A stretch of 56,202 nt of DNA from Parcubacteria group bacterium (GCA_012798235.1 JAAZNP010000022.1:1-56202), one strand, 5' to 3'. Shown: positions 6,242 through 15,004, counted from the first letter of the stretch. The notes: a model not told the origin generated them from the sequence alone. Made by a program: numbers and translations.

Positions 6242-7090
6242 TTATTTATTTAATTGTTTAGGTGGATGTTTAATGGTTAATAATTCCACGAGATAATATT
6301 CATAACTTATGGTATGGACATCAAAATCAATCGGCTTAATTTCATAATCAATTATCCCTTCTTCTTTTAGCTCTTGTAATATTTCATCCCAAAGAGAACG
6401 AGCTTGCTTTATATTTTTAATGTCAGTAAGGGTATATTCTTGCCTGTTTTCGTTTTCGTACTTTAAATTATCCGGCTCAAAAACATCAGCATAATTCCTG
6501 ATGGGGAAAATTTTAATTTCGCCATTAGGAGATAATTTTTTTAAGGCTAATCTTATTGCCTCTTTCGCTTCTTCTTTTTTGCCATCTAAAACCGTATGCT
6601 CAATAGAAGAACTAAAAAGAATTAAATCAAAAGATTCGTTAAAAGGAATTTCTTTGGTAAAATCTCCTTGTTTAATATGGGAGTGCAATTTTTCAGATAA
6701 ATCCCGAATATTAATTTGGTCATCTAAGCCATAAACCTCGTTATTGCGAGATAAAATGTCATCAATAAAAAAACCAGGGCCGCAGCCTAAATCTAAAATC
6801 TTTTTTATTTTCACTTCTTCTTTGTTTAAATCACCTTGGGTATAATATTTTTGGATAATTAACTCAGCGTCAGTAGTATCAAGATCATCAAACATTTGTC
6901 GTTTGCGTTCAGCTATTTTTTCTAAATATAAAAATAATTTTGATTCATAACTAGAATCTCTTTTCTCGGGTGGTAAATAAGTTTGAGTAAAAAGCCATTC
7001 TAAATTATTTTCCCGATAACGCCTTTCGTTTTCTGGGTTATTATATCGCCATTTAGGAGGTTGCTCAATATTTTTTTCAAAATTTTCCAT
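6242..7090 (-). CDS. class I SAM-dependent methyltransferase
   Basis: A 282-residue protein. The SAM-binding motif I is KILDLGCGPGFF (about residue 94), the acidic residue after the second strand is in YGLDDQ, and motif IV is in FDLILFSSSIEH. There is a long N-terminal extension with a WRYNNPENERRYRE segment. The substrate cannot be told. It is the first gene of a short operon with tspO and shares a divergent promoter region with mnmA. Confidence 0.75.
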   Translation of the reverse strand: MENFEKNIEQPPKWRYNNPENERRYRENNLEWLFTQTYLPPEKRDSSYESKLFLYLEKIAERKRQMFDDLDTTDAELIIQKYYTQGDLNKEEVKIKKILDLGCGPGFFIDDILSRNNEVYGLDDQINIRDLSEKLHSHIKQGDFTKEIPFNESFDLILFSSSIEHTVLDGKKEEAKEAIRLALKKLSPNGEIKIFPIRNYADVFEPDNLKYENENRQEYTLTDIKNIKQARSLWDEILQELKEEGIIDYEIKPIDFDVHTISYEYYLVELLTIKHPPKQLNK

Positions 7091-7127
7091 AAAGTATTTT
7101 TATCAATATAGTATTATACAATAAAAT

Positions 7128-7156
7128 TTGCGATAAAAAAAGACCTGGGTTATACT
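7128..7156 (+). promoter_or_regulatory. mnmA promoter giving a leaderless transcript
   Basis: TTGCGA (7128-7133), a 17-base spacer and TATACT (7151-7156). The expected start falls at or one base before the ATG at 7164. Confidence 0.65.
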
Positions 7157-7163
7157 GAAATTT

Positions 7164-8246
7164 ATGCAAACAAACACCAAAAAAGTGGTAGTGGGAATGT
7201 CAGGTGGAATAGATTCGTCCGTGGCTTTAATTTTACTGAAAAAACAAGGTTGGGAGCCCATTGGCGTGACTTTAAAATTGCCAGCGTGGCAAAATAAAAA
7301 TAATACTTGCCGAGATAATGTTTGCTGCACTCCAGAATCAATAAAAATTGCCAGAGAAATCTGTCGAAAACTTAATATCCCCTATTTTGTAATTGATGCT
7401 CAAAAAGAATTTCAAAAAGCAGTAGTGAATTATTTTGTCAAAGAATTAAAAAAATATCATACGCCTAATCCTTGCGTCATTTGTAACCGTAATTTAAAAT
7501 TCAAATTACTTTTAGATGCCGCTAAGAAATTTCGTGCCCCCTCTGTAGCTACTGGCCATTATGCCCGAATATATTTAAATAAAAAAACTGGACTTTATGA
7601 ATTATTAAAAGGAAAAGATAAAATTAAAGACCAAAGTTATTCTTTGAGTGATTTAAGCCAAAAAGAGTTAAAACATTTGATTTTGCCTTTAGGCAATTAC
7701 CAAAAACAAGAAGTTTATCAATTGGCTAAAAAATACGGTTGCAAATATTTTACTAAGAAAAAAGAAAGCCAGAATTTCTGCTTTGTTTCTAATAAGGCCT
7801 TGCCAGAATTTATTAAACAAAAATTAGGCATTAACAAGGGCTTGATAAAAGATTTAAAAGGCAATGTTTTAGGCGAACATCAGGGTCTATACTTTTATAC
7901 CATTGGCCAGAGAAAAGGTTTAAAATTAAGCGGCGGACCCTATTATGTCACCGGGTTTGAAATCAAAAACAATGTTCTTTTGGTTTCTAAAAATAAAAAA
8001 GACCTCTTGGAAAAAGAAATCTTTTTAGCCCCTTATCATTTTATTAGCGGCAAAATTCCCCAGAAAAAAATAAAAGTTCAAGCACGTATTCGTTATCGCC
8101 AACCTTTATCGGCGGCTATTTTATATCCGCCGCGAAACAAGAAAATCAAAATTGTGTTTGCCAAACCGCCAATGGCAGTTACACCAGGACAATTCTGTGT
8201 TTTTTACTCTAGAAATACTTGTTTGGGCAACGGAATAATTATTTAA
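7164..8246 (+). CDS. mnmA: tRNA-uridine 2-sulfurtransferase MnmA
   Basis: A 360-residue enzyme that thiolates U34 of tRNAs for Lys, Glu and Gln, using ATP and a persulfide donor. The PP-loop SGGIDSS is at residues 13-19. The two catalytic cysteines are C107 (in CVICNRNLKF) and C206 (in QNFCFV). The GHYARI and YTIGQRKGL motifs are present. The length is normal. The promoter is so close to the ATG that the mRNA is probably leaderless. With the nearby Elp3 and Trm9-like proteins it could complete an mcm5s2U-type wobble base; that combination is inference. Confidence 0.95.
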   Translation: MQTNTKKVVVGMSGGIDSSVALILLKKQGWEPIGVTLKLPAWQNKNNTCRDNVCCTPESIKIAREICRKLNIPYFVIDAQKEFQKAVVNYFVKELKKYHTPNPCVICNRNLKFKLLLDAAKKFRAPSVATGHYARIYLNKKTGLYELLKGKDKIKDQSYSLSDLSQKELKHLILPLGNYQKQEVYQLAKKYGCKYFTKKKESQNFCFVSNKALPEFIKQKLGINKGLIKDLKGNVLGEHQGLYFYTIGQRKGLKLSGGPYYVTGFEIKNNVLLVSKNKKDLLEKEIFLAPYHFISGKIPQKKIKVQARIRYRQPLSAAILYPPRNKKIKIVFAKPPMAVTPGQFCVFYSRNTCLGNGIII

Positions 8247-8258
8247 AATATTCCTTTA

Positions 8259-9095
8259 CTAAAAATATTTCTTTTGAAGGTAATCTTGAAAATCCTGCAT
8301 TAAAATTTTGGTATTTTTTCCTACTTGGCCGTTTTTTATCTTTGTCCGATCAATTTGAGTAACAGGTAAAATTTCTCTGGTGGTTGAAGTAATAAAAACC
8401 TCATCGGCTTTTTTTAATTCAGACAAGGTAACATTACGAATAATGGTTTTAAATCTTTTCTGGGCTAAAGTTAAAACAGTTTTTCTGGTGACGCCAGGCA
8501 AAACCGCATGATTGGGCGTGATTAAAACATTCTTTTTAAAGAGAAAAATATTACTGGTGGAGCATTCATAAACTAAATTATTATAAACATATAATAATTC
8601 AGCTGCTTTTTGTTGTTTCAATAAATAATGATAACGAATGGCTTCAACGTAATTGGATAATTTTAATTGAGGATTTTGTCTTTGGTAATTGATACTAATT
8701 AATTTAACACCAGTTTGATACCATTTTTGGGGATAGAGATGCAAAGGACCAACATAAATAAAAAAAGTGGGTTTGGGTCCGATGGCTAAATCTTCTTTTC
8801 CCATGCCTCCACTTAAAATAACTTTAATCTTAGCTTCTTTTAACTGATTTTTTTTCATTAAACGGTAAATAACCTGTTCCATCATTGAACTTCGTAAAGG
8901 AATTTTTAATTTTAAAATCTTAGCGCCGGAAGCGAGACGCCTATAGTGGTCTTTAAAATTAAAAACTTGGCCATTATAAGTGCGCATGACCTCTAACAAG
9001 GCATAACCACGGGAAAAACCAATATCCAAGGGGTTGACCCCCACTTGAGTAAAGGGCAAATATTTGCCGTTTAAATAGCACAACAATTTTTTCAT
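8259..9095 (-). CDS. class IV aminotransferase (branched-chain or D-amino acid type)
   Basis: A 278-residue PLP enzyme. The fold-type IV pattern is clear: LDIGFSRGYALLEVMRTYNG at the N-terminus, the PLP lysine in KLSNYVEA (about 147), and VYECSTSNIFLF with the glutamate that contacts the cofactor, then LPGVTRKTVL. It could be IlvE, D-alanine aminotransferase or aminodeoxychorismate lyase; these cannot be separated by eye. The stop lies 12 bases from that of mnmA on the other strand. Confidence 0.85.
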   Translation of the reverse strand: MKKLLCYLNGKYLPFTQVGVNPLDIGFSRGYALLEVMRTYNGQVFNFKDHYRRLASGAKILKLKIPLRSSMMEQVIYRLMKKNQLKEAKIKVILSGGMGKEDLAIGPKPTFFIYVGPLHLYPQKWYQTGVKLISINYQRQNPQLKLSNYVEAIRYHYLLKQQKAAELLYVYNNLVYECSTSNIFLFKKNVLITPNHAVLPGVTRKTVLTLAQKRFKTIIRNVTLSELKKADEVFITSTTREILPVTQIDRTKIKNGQVGKNTKILMQDFQDYLQKKYF

Positions 9096-9096
9096 A

Positions 9097-10017
9097 TTAA
9101 TTAAGGATTTCTTTTATAACCTCCGGCTTAGTATACAACTGATCCGCATATTTATCAAATAATAACTGTTCCTCCATTATCTTATGTAAAAATTTTAAAG
9201 AATATTTAGCAAAAACCTTATCCAAAATTTCTAATTTTTCTGCGTCTTTGGTTTTCATTTCTTCAGAAGGGTAAAGATGGTGAGTTTCAGGACTTTTTCT
9301 TTTTAAAAGATTAGTTAATTGCGAGTATTGATTATTAAAAAATGGGCCTTTTAATAATTTATCTGCCCGAGCAGTCGTTTTATCAATAGCTTCAGAAGAA
9401 ATATCAATACCCAAGCCGTAATGAGAACGATCAAATCTAATAGAAATATCTTTTTGAGAAGATTTAATATTGATAGTAGCCTCTTCGTAAGGTGATTGAT
9501 GATAAAATGGTTTGATTTTCAAACAAATAAAATTTTCGTTATCAGCGTCTTTATTATCTTGAAAATATAATTCAAAGTAATCGGGATATAATTTAGGTTT
9601 ATTTTTTTCATTATTGATAGCAGTTAATTTGCCGTTGACTAATTTTTCTAAAACCTGGGCTAAAAAAGTAATATCAGCGTCGGCGTTCGCGATATCTTCT
9701 GGTAAAACTTCAGAACTTAAAGAACTTAATTTATTTTTCATTAAAATTAAATTAAAGGACTCTTTTAGCGCTGGAAAAATCGATTCGCTAAAATGTTTTA
9801 CCTCAGTGGATTTTATCTCTTCTTTCAATGAATCTTGGGTCATTGCATCTACGTCTTCAAAAAAAGATTGCGTCTGGTCTAAAAGAGACTCAATACTTTC
9901 AAATTCCTTGCGCTCAAAAACAAAATCTTTATTTTCCTCAGCAAATTGATAAAACAGTTCCAAATCTTGGTTTGGGGATTTTTGTTCCGAGGATTCTAAT
10001 TCAGTAATTTTTTCCAT
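9097..10017 (-). CDS. hypothetical acidic soluble protein
   Basis: A 306-residue, glutamate-rich protein without membrane segments. The N-terminal 100 residues look helical; the middle (about 140-215) is richer in strands. No known motif is seen. It lies 2 bases after the CdaA-YbbR stop and 1 base before the aminotransferase, so it is in the same operon as both. Confidence 0.6.
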   Translation of the reverse strand: MEKITELESSEQKSPNQDLELFYQFAEENKDFVFERKEFESIESLLDQTQSFFEDVDAMTQDSLKEEIKSTEVKHFSESIFPALKESFNLILMKNKLSSLSSEVLPEDIANADADITFLAQVLEKLVNGKLTAINNEKNKPKLYPDYFELYFQDNKDADNENFICLKIKPFYHQSPYEEATINIKSSQKDISIRFDRSHYGLGIDISSEAIDKTTARADKLLKGPFFNNQYSQLTNLLKRKSPETHHLYPSEEMKTKDAEKLEILDKVFAKYSLKFLHKIMEEQLLFDKYADQLYTKPEVIKEILN

Positions 10018-10019
10018 TT

Positions 10020-11270
10020 TTATTTAGTAGTAGTTGTTCCCACGTTTAGAGAACTATTAGCCTGAGGAGAAATCTTAAATTGAATTTTAGCGGGTTCTAA
10101 ACTCACTAAAGACAAAGAGGAAGGATATTTAAGGTTGTTTTTATTGAGAGACACGGCATATTTGCCAATTTTATTCATTTCAGTAAGATCAATAGTAACC
10201 TTTAATTGTCCTGGGTCAAGTAATTTAAAATCTTGGCTGCGGCCAGAAAAAGTCGCAATTACTTCCAAAGGCTTTACTTCTTCTACCGCCATATCGCTTT
10301 TTATATTAGTAAATTCGATCGGCGCAATAAAATTCTTTTGAATAATGCCTAAATTGGGATAACTAATAATTGCCCAGATAGTAGCAGAAATAATCAAAGC
10401 TAAAATAATAAAAATAATATTCGCTTTAAAGCTTCGCAAAAAAGCAACAATCGAAGGGGAAGTTTTTTCGCGAAATAAATTATGTAAAAATTGTCTTAAA
10501 ATATTAATTAATTCTTCTTTATCTTTAATAGTTTTTAGATTTCCATCGTGAGCTAAAGACACGATCCCCTTCTCTTCAGAAACTACTAAAACTAAAGCAT
10601 CAGTTCTCTCAGCTAATCCTAAAGCAGCGCGATGGCGAGTACCGTAATTTTTTAATTGAGTATTCTCTTTGGACAAAGGCAAATAAACAGCAAACTTTTC
10701 TACTTTATTATTTTCCAAAATAACAGCGCCATCATGACCCGGAGAATGAGGATCAAATAAAGATAAAATTAAAGGATTAGAAAATTCAGCATCAGCATGA
10801 AATCCGCCAGTAATATAAGGCTTGATTGATTCGCGACCCGGAATAACAATCAAGGCGCCGGTGTGACGTTCGGCCATCATAAAAAGCGTCTCCACTAATT
10901 CATCGATAGTTTGGGGTGATAAAGGCGCCATTTGTTTTTTAAAGCCAACTGAACCAATTAAATAGAAAAAGCGTTTAATCTCATCCTGGAAAATGACAAC
11001 TAAAATAACAATAAAAGCGCCAATTAAAGTTTGGAGAATTTTGTAAGTCAAAGAAAGGTTAAGCCAGTAAGAAACACTATAAATGAGTAATAAAATGAAT
11101 ACACCGAGAATAGCAGGTAGCGAGCGTGTTCTTTTTAAGAACCACAAAACAATATAAATCAAAAAAGCAGTAAATAAAATATCAAAAATATCAGTCAATT
11201 GAAGGTTGCTGATTAATAACTTAAGAGTGGCGGGATTAAAATGAAATAAAGACACTAAACTGGCACCCAT
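10020..11270 (-). CDS. cdaA: diadenylate cyclase CdaA fused to a YbbR-like domain
   Basis: A 416-residue membrane protein that should make c-di-AMP from two ATP. Three N-terminal helices (about 30-95) are followed by the DAC domain with DGA at 180-182 and RHR at 212-214. A fourth hydrophobic helix (about 283-303) is then followed by a YbbR/CdaR-like domain (about 312-405) with the pattern of alternating strands and ...LKVTIDLTEM. In many Gram-positive bacteria CdaA and its regulator CdaR are separate neighbouring genes; here they are one chain. The cyclase would be inside and the YbbR domain outside the cell. Confidence 0.85.
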   Translation of the reverse strand: MGASLVSLFHFNPATLKLLISNLQLTDIFDILFTAFLIYIVLWFLKRTRSLPAILGVFILLLIYSVSYWLNLSLTYKILQTLIGAFIVILVVIFQDEIKRFFYLIGSVGFKKQMAPLSPQTIDELVETLFMMAERHTGALIVIPGRESIKPYITGGFHADAEFSNPLILSLFDPHSPGHDGAVILENNKVEKFAVYLPLSKENTQLKNYGTRHRAALGLAERTDALVLVVSEEKGIVSLAHDGNLKTIKDKEELINILRQFLHNLFREKTSPSIVAFLRSFKANIIFIILALIISATIWAIISYPNLGIIQKNFIAPIEFTNIKSDMAVEEVKPLEVIATFSGRSQDFKLLDPGQLKVTIDLTEMNKIGKYAVSLNKNNLKYPSSLSLVSLEPAKIQFKISPQANSSLNVGTTTTK

Positions 11271-11314
11271 GTATTTACAAATTGAACTTCAGATTAATTA
11301 TCGTATTTTTTTGT

Positions 11315-11635
11315 TTATTTGACAATAGCCCCAGGCTCAATATCTTGATCAGGTATTAATAAAGAAATAGTCTCGTCGTTAGAGGCAGCTAAAAGCATTC
11401 CTTGGCTTTCTTCGCCCATTAAATGCCGCGGTTCCAAGTTAGAAACGACAATGATTTTTTTATTAATTAATTCTTCAGGGGCATAGAACTTACCAATCCC
11501 CGCAATAATTTGGCGCGTTTCGCCACCTAAATCAATTTGTAATTTAATTAATTTATCTGAATTTTCCATTCTTACGGCGGTTAAAATTTGAGCCACCCGT
11601 AAATCTAATTTTTTAAAATCATCGTAAGTAATCAT
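11315..11635 (-). CDS. EMAP/CsaA-type tRNA-binding domain protein
   Basis: A 106-residue OB-fold protein. Typical motifs: FKKLDLRVAQI at the start, KLIKLQIDLG, IIAGIGKFY, and VSNLEPRHLMGEESQGMLLAA. It matches the free form of the C-terminal domain of methionyl-tRNA synthetase (or CsaA), which binds the outer corner of tRNA. It may act as a separate subunit of a MetRS encoded elsewhere. Confidence 0.88.
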   Translation of the reverse strand: MITYDDFKKLDLRVAQILTAVRMENSDKLIKLQIDLGGETRQIIAGIGKFYAPEELINKKIIVVSNLEPRHLMGEESQGMLLAASNDETISLLIPDQDIEPGAIVK

Positions 11636-11640
11636 AAAAT

Positions 11641-12360
11641 TTATTTTTGAGCAATAATTATTAAATTGTTGTAATAACGACCATGGGGAACTCTTTTAGC
11701 TACTTTAATAAGAAAATTATTTTGCAAAATAAGACTTTTTAATTCTTTTAAGGAAAAAATATGAAAATAGCGTTGTGTTTGAATTAATCCAGCAGCATTT
11801 TTCCAAGGCACTAAAACATCTCCCCTATCCCAATCTTGGCCTTTGTGGAAAAGAAAAGATTTTAACCAAAAAAAATAACTTTTTAAAAGATATTTTTTAT
11901 TGCTCCCGTGGTAAAAATCCCAAACGCTAATAATTAAGATGCCGTGAGGTTGAAGTAATTGATAGAATTCTTGCAGTATTTGTTGGCGTAATATCTTTGA
12001 AGGAATATGATGAAAAGCAGCCAAGCAAACAATTAAATCAAAATAATTATTAGGAAATGGTAATTTTAAATCAGGGGCAAGTAAAGTAAAATTTCCTTGA
12101 GGAACATTTTTCTGAGCGATTGCTAATAAATTAGCAGAGATATCCACGCCATAGTAATGAATATTTTTTTCTTGAATGATTTTGCCAAAACGACCATTGC
12201 CACAACCAAAATCCAAAACTTTAAAATTATCCTTTAAATAAGGTAAAAATTCTTGAAATTCGGTCCAAAGATTTTGGCGTGTTTGACTAAAATGAGCAGC
12301 TATCTTATCATAAGACAAAGCGGTTTGAGTAATAATTTCTTGCGCTCTTTCTAAGGTCAT
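11641..12360 (-). CDS. Trm9/ALKBH8-like tRNA wobble uridine methyltransferase
   Basis: A 239-residue SAM methyltransferase. ATG 12360 is chosen; the longer frame would overlap the divergent elp3 start. Residues 18-28 (DKIAAHFSQTR) closely match the N-terminus of yeast Trm9 as I recall it (NEIAPHFSQTR). Motif I is VLDFGCGNGRFG (48-59). The VPW segment and a following YFHIFSLKEL also match Trm9. Trm9 methylates cm5U34 to mcm5U34 in tRNA. The substrate for that step is made by Elp3, which is encoded divergently 41 bases away. The assignment rests on recalled sequence patterns and context. Confidence 0.75.
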   Translation of the reverse strand: MTLERAQEIITQTALSYDKIAAHFSQTRQNLWTEFQEFLPYLKDNFKVLDFGCGNGRFGKIIQEKNIHYYGVDISANLLAIAQKNVPQGNFTLLAPDLKLPFPNNYFDLIVCLAAFHHIPSKILRQQILQEFYQLLQPHGILIISVWDFYHGSNKKYLLKSYFFWLKSFLFHKGQDWDRGDVLVPWKNAAGLIQTQRYFHIFSLKELKSLILQNNFLIKVAKRVPHGRYYNNLIIIAQK

Positions 12361-12400
12361 AATATTTTTGTATTTTATATCATACAATAAGTAAAATATA

Positions 12401-13981
12401 ATGGCAACAGATAAAATTTTAAAACAAGCTAGTACAGCTATTATCAAAGAAATAGCCAACTTAAAACCCGATTCCAAAGAGCAACTTTTGGATATTGAAA
12501 GAAAAGTTTTGCAAACATACCATCTTTCTTTTATTCCTTTTTATTATTTATTACAAGTCTATCAAAAATTAGTTAAAAAACAACAAATTAGATCCTCGCC
12601 AAAATTAGAAGAATTATTAAAAAAAGTTAGTATTCGCTCGGCTTCCGGCATCACTGCCGTAACTCTTATTACCAAACCCTATCCTTGCCCAGGTAATTGT
12701 TTATATTGTCCTAATATTCCTAGTATGCCCAAAAGCTATTTGCCTGACGAACCAGCCTGTATGCGCGCTTTGGCGACAAAATTTGACCCTTTTGACCAAA
12801 TGGCCAGTCGAATCAAAATGCTTCAATTAAATGGGCATAATACTGATAAAATTGAATTAATTATTTTAGGGGGCACTTGGTCTTTTTATCCCAAAAACTA
12901 TCAAACTTATTTTATAAAACGAGCTTTTGATGCTGCCAATGGTATTACTAGCAAATCATTAAAAGAAGCTCAGCATCTCAATGAAAGATCATTAAACCGC
13001 ATTATTGGTCTCACTATCGAAACCAGGCCTGATTATATCAATCCCAAAGAGATTGGACGATTAAGGCAATTAGGAGTAACCCGAGTCGAGCTAGGAATCC
13101 AGGCTATTGATGACCAAATCTTAAAAATTAATAATCGAGGCAATACCGTAGCCGACATTATTCAAGCAACAAAATTATTAAAAAATAGTGGCTTTAAAAT
13201 TACTTATCACATGATGTTAAATCTACCTGGTTCTACTATAAAAAAAGACGAAGCCATGTTTGAAGAACTATTTTCTAACGCAAATTTTCAACCGGATCAA
13301 TTAAAAATCTATCCCTGTGTTGTTTTAAAAGAAGCACCGCTCTATCAAAAATATCTAACTGGTGAATATCAACCCTATTCTGATAAAGAGCTAATTAATT
13401 TATTAATTAGAATTAAAACTAAAATTCCACCCTACGTGAGAATTGTTAGAGTTATTCGTGATATTCCTGCTTTTGATATCGTTGCGGGAAATAAAACTTC
13501 TAATTTAAGACAGTTATTGTTAGAAAAAATGGCTCAACAAAATAAACATTGTCGTTGTTTGCGCTGTCGTGAACCTCATGATACTCCTATTGATTTCACA
13601 AAAATAAAATTAATCAGACGTGATTATGAAGCCTCGGAAGGTAAAGAAATTTTTCTTTCTTACGAAGATACCAAGAATGATAAGGTCTTATCTTTCTTAA
13701 GATTAAGAATAACTGCTCAATGGAGCATTAAAGAATTGACAGGAAGCGTGTTAGTCAGAGAACTTCATAGTTATGGCATTTTAGCACCACTTAACAAGAA
13801 TCAAAAAACTAATGTCCAACATCGCGGTTTAGGAAAAAAATTAATGATATTTGCTGAAAAAATAGTTAAAAAAGAAACTCCTTATAAAAAAATCGCCGTG
13901 ATTAGCGGCATTGGGGTAAGAGATTATTATCGTAAATTGGGCTATCGTCTCAACGGTACTTATCTGGTGAAAAAATTATAA
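12401..13981 (+). CDS. elp3: Elp3 family tRNA uridine-34 carboxymethyl transferase
   Basis: A 526-residue enzyme with a radical SAM core and a C-terminal GNAT acetyltransferase domain (from about 385). The cluster cysteines are C96, C100 and C103 (CPGNCLYC). Family motifs include GLTIETRPD, GVTRVELGIQ, NNRGNTV, ITYHMM and IPPYVRIVRVIRDIP, followed by a cysteine cluster HCRCLRC. It uses SAM and acetyl-CoA to put a carboxymethyl group on U34. The length is close to eukaryotic and archaeal Elp3. Bacterial Elp3 is found in only some groups, including Patescibacteria. Confidence 0.93.
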   Translation: MATDKILKQASTAIIKEIANLKPDSKEQLLDIERKVLQTYHLSFIPFYYLLQVYQKLVKKQQIRSSPKLEELLKKVSIRSASGITAVTLITKPYPCPGNCLYCPNIPSMPKSYLPDEPACMRALATKFDPFDQMASRIKMLQLNGHNTDKIELIILGGTWSFYPKNYQTYFIKRAFDAANGITSKSLKEAQHLNERSLNRIIGLTIETRPDYINPKEIGRLRQLGVTRVELGIQAIDDQILKINNRGNTVADIIQATKLLKNSGFKITYHMMLNLPGSTIKKDEAMFEELFSNANFQPDQLKIYPCVVLKEAPLYQKYLTGEYQPYSDKELINLLIRIKTKIPPYVRIVRVIRDIPAFDIVAGNKTSNLRQLLLEKMAQQNKHCRCLRCREPHDTPIDFTKIKLIRRDYEASEGKEIFLSYEDTKNDKVLSFLRLRITAQWSIKELTGSVLVRELHSYGILAPLNKNQKTNVQHRGLGKKLMIFAEKIVKKETPYKKIAVISGIGVRDYYRKLGYRLNGTYLVKKL

Positions 13982-14380
13982 AGAAATTATTTGAACAACT
14001 ATTTCCCGTTGACGCGGCTTATCATCAACATCAATTAAAAAAATATTCTGCCAAGAGCCTAATTCTAGGTCACCATTAGTTAAAGGAATTACTAAATCTT
14101 GTTTCAAAAAAGCAGCTTTGATATGAGCGGCGCCATTATGGTCATAACCATTATGATGGTGCTGATAGTTTTTATCGCTAGGCGCAATTTGTTCTAAAAC
14201 TTCTTTTAAATCTTCTAAATGACCCTTTTCATCTTCAATTAAAGCTAATCCAGCAGTAGTGCCTTTTACAAATAAAAAAACTAAACCATTCAAAATGTTT
14301 TTTCTTTTAATTGCCTGCTTAACCAAATCAGTAATATTAATAAAATCAGAAAATCCTTGGGTATTAATTACTAAATTCAT
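13976..14380 (-). CDS. yjbQ: YjbQ family protein (UPF0047)
   Basis: A 134-residue protein. The histidine-rich motif QHHHNGYDHNGAAHIKAA and the C-terminal LGSWQNIFLIDVDDKPRQRE are typical of YjbQ/UPF0047, some members of which have weak thiamine phosphate synthase activity. ATG 14380 is used because the longer frame runs back through tRNA-Pro. The last 6 bases overlap the end of elp3 on the other strand. Confidence 0.88.
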   Translation of the reverse strand: MNLVINTQGFSDFINITDLVKQAIKRKNILNGLVFLFVKGTTAGLALIEDEKGHLEDLKEVLEQIAPSDKNYQHHHNGYDHNGAAHIKAAFLKQDLVIPLTNGDLELGSWQNIFLIDVDDKPRQREIVVQIISL

Positions 14381-14392
14381 AAAAATAGAGTG

Positions 14393-14464
14393 TCGGGCCG
14401 GTGGGACTTGAACCCACGACCTCACCCACCCCAAAGGTGCGCGCTACCACTGCGCCACGGCCCG
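14393..14464 (-). tRNA. tRNA-Pro (GGG)
   Basis: A full cloverleaf on the minus strand: acceptor CGGGCCG/CGGCCCG, D-arm GCGC/GCGC, anticodon stem CACCT/GGGTG with loop TTGGGGT (anticodon GGG), and T-arm GTGGG/CCCAC with TTCAAGT. The discriminator base is A. CCA is not encoded. Confidence 0.95.
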
Positions 14465-14467
14465 TTA

Positions 14468-14656
14468 TTACTTTTCTATTTTAATCGCTTGGGCGGGGCA
14501 AAGAGAAATTGCTTGATTGATACAATCTTTATTTTTCTCAATGGGAGCATTTTTTTTAACACTAGACTTCCCATTTTTAAATTCAAAAACTTCGGGACAC
14601 ATATTAACGCACATTCCACAGCCCAAACATTTATTTTTATTAACTTCTACCTTCAT
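14468..14656 (-). CDS. single-cluster 4Fe-4S ferredoxin
   Basis: A 62-residue protein with CLGCGMC and a further cysteine followed by proline (NMCPE), plus a distant CPAQAI near the C-terminus, the layout of a monocluster 4Fe-4S ferredoxin. It is a small electron carrier that could serve the radical SAM enzymes encoded here (Elp3, NrdG). Its ATG overlaps the rpmB stop by one base. Confidence 0.9.
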   Translation of the reverse strand: MKVEVNKNKCLGCGMCVNMCPEVFEFKNGKSSVKKNAPIEKNKDCINQAISLCPAQAIKIEK

Positions 14657-14844
14657 TATTTATTGCGACTTAATTTTTTAAGGCAAGAAGTACAAACTTT
14701 GATTCTTTTGCCATTAGCTAAGCGGTACCATTGTAAATTAGCCTTCTGGCGGTGACGGCTTGTGGGATTATAAGCAGAACGCGTTTTAACGCGAGTAGTT
14801 GCGGTATTATACTGTTTGCCACAGATAGCACAGACTTTAGCCAT
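14656..14844 (-). CDS. rpmB: 50S ribosomal protein L28
   Basis: A 62-residue protein of normal length. It starts MAKVCAICGK, has NLQWYRLANGKRIKVCTSCLK, and keeps two CxxC pairs (a zinc-binding form). ATG 14844 fits the family start; the longer frame adds nine residues not found in L28. It lies 31 bases after the structured RNA at 14875-14998, so that RNA may also act as its leader. Confidence 0.92.
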   Translation of the reverse strand: MAKVCAICGKQYNTATTRVKTRSAYNPTSRHRQKANLQWYRLANGKRIKVCTSCLKKLSRNK

Positions 14845-14874
14845 AATTTTTCTAGTTATCTTTAAGAACAAAGA

Positions 14875-14998
14875 GGGCCACCAGAAGATCGAATTCAGCT
14901 TGAAACCAAGTGGGTATCCTCGCCTTTACCCCAAGGGATAAAGGATTTGGATTCCCTTAAGTATCAACTTGACCTGAATCGTTTTCTCCTAGTGACCC
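14875..14998 (-). ncRNA. structured RNA, 6S RNA-like
   Basis: A promoter places the start at 14998. The ends pair over 10 positions (GGGUCACUAG at the start with CUGGUGGCCC at 14875-14884). Next comes a second stem (AUUCAG/CUGAAU), an open central region with two small hairpins, then GGGAAUCC/GGAUACCC and a long end hairpin (CCUUUAUCCC with GGGGUAAAGG). A closing stem, central bubble and terminal stem are the plan of 6S RNA, which binds the sigma-70 RNA polymerase. At 124 bases it is shorter than usual. The alternative is a cis-acting leader of rpmB. The structure is well supported; the name is not certain. Confidence 0.5.
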
Positions 14999-15004
14999 AG
15001 AAGT

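Noticed and set aside
12361..12477. Longer N-terminus of the Trm9-like methyltransferase
   Set aside because: The extra hydrophobic residues overlap the divergent elp3 start, and the Trm9 match begins right after ATG 12360.
14381..14434. N-terminal extension of yjbQ
   Set aside because: It is read from the tRNA-Pro gene.
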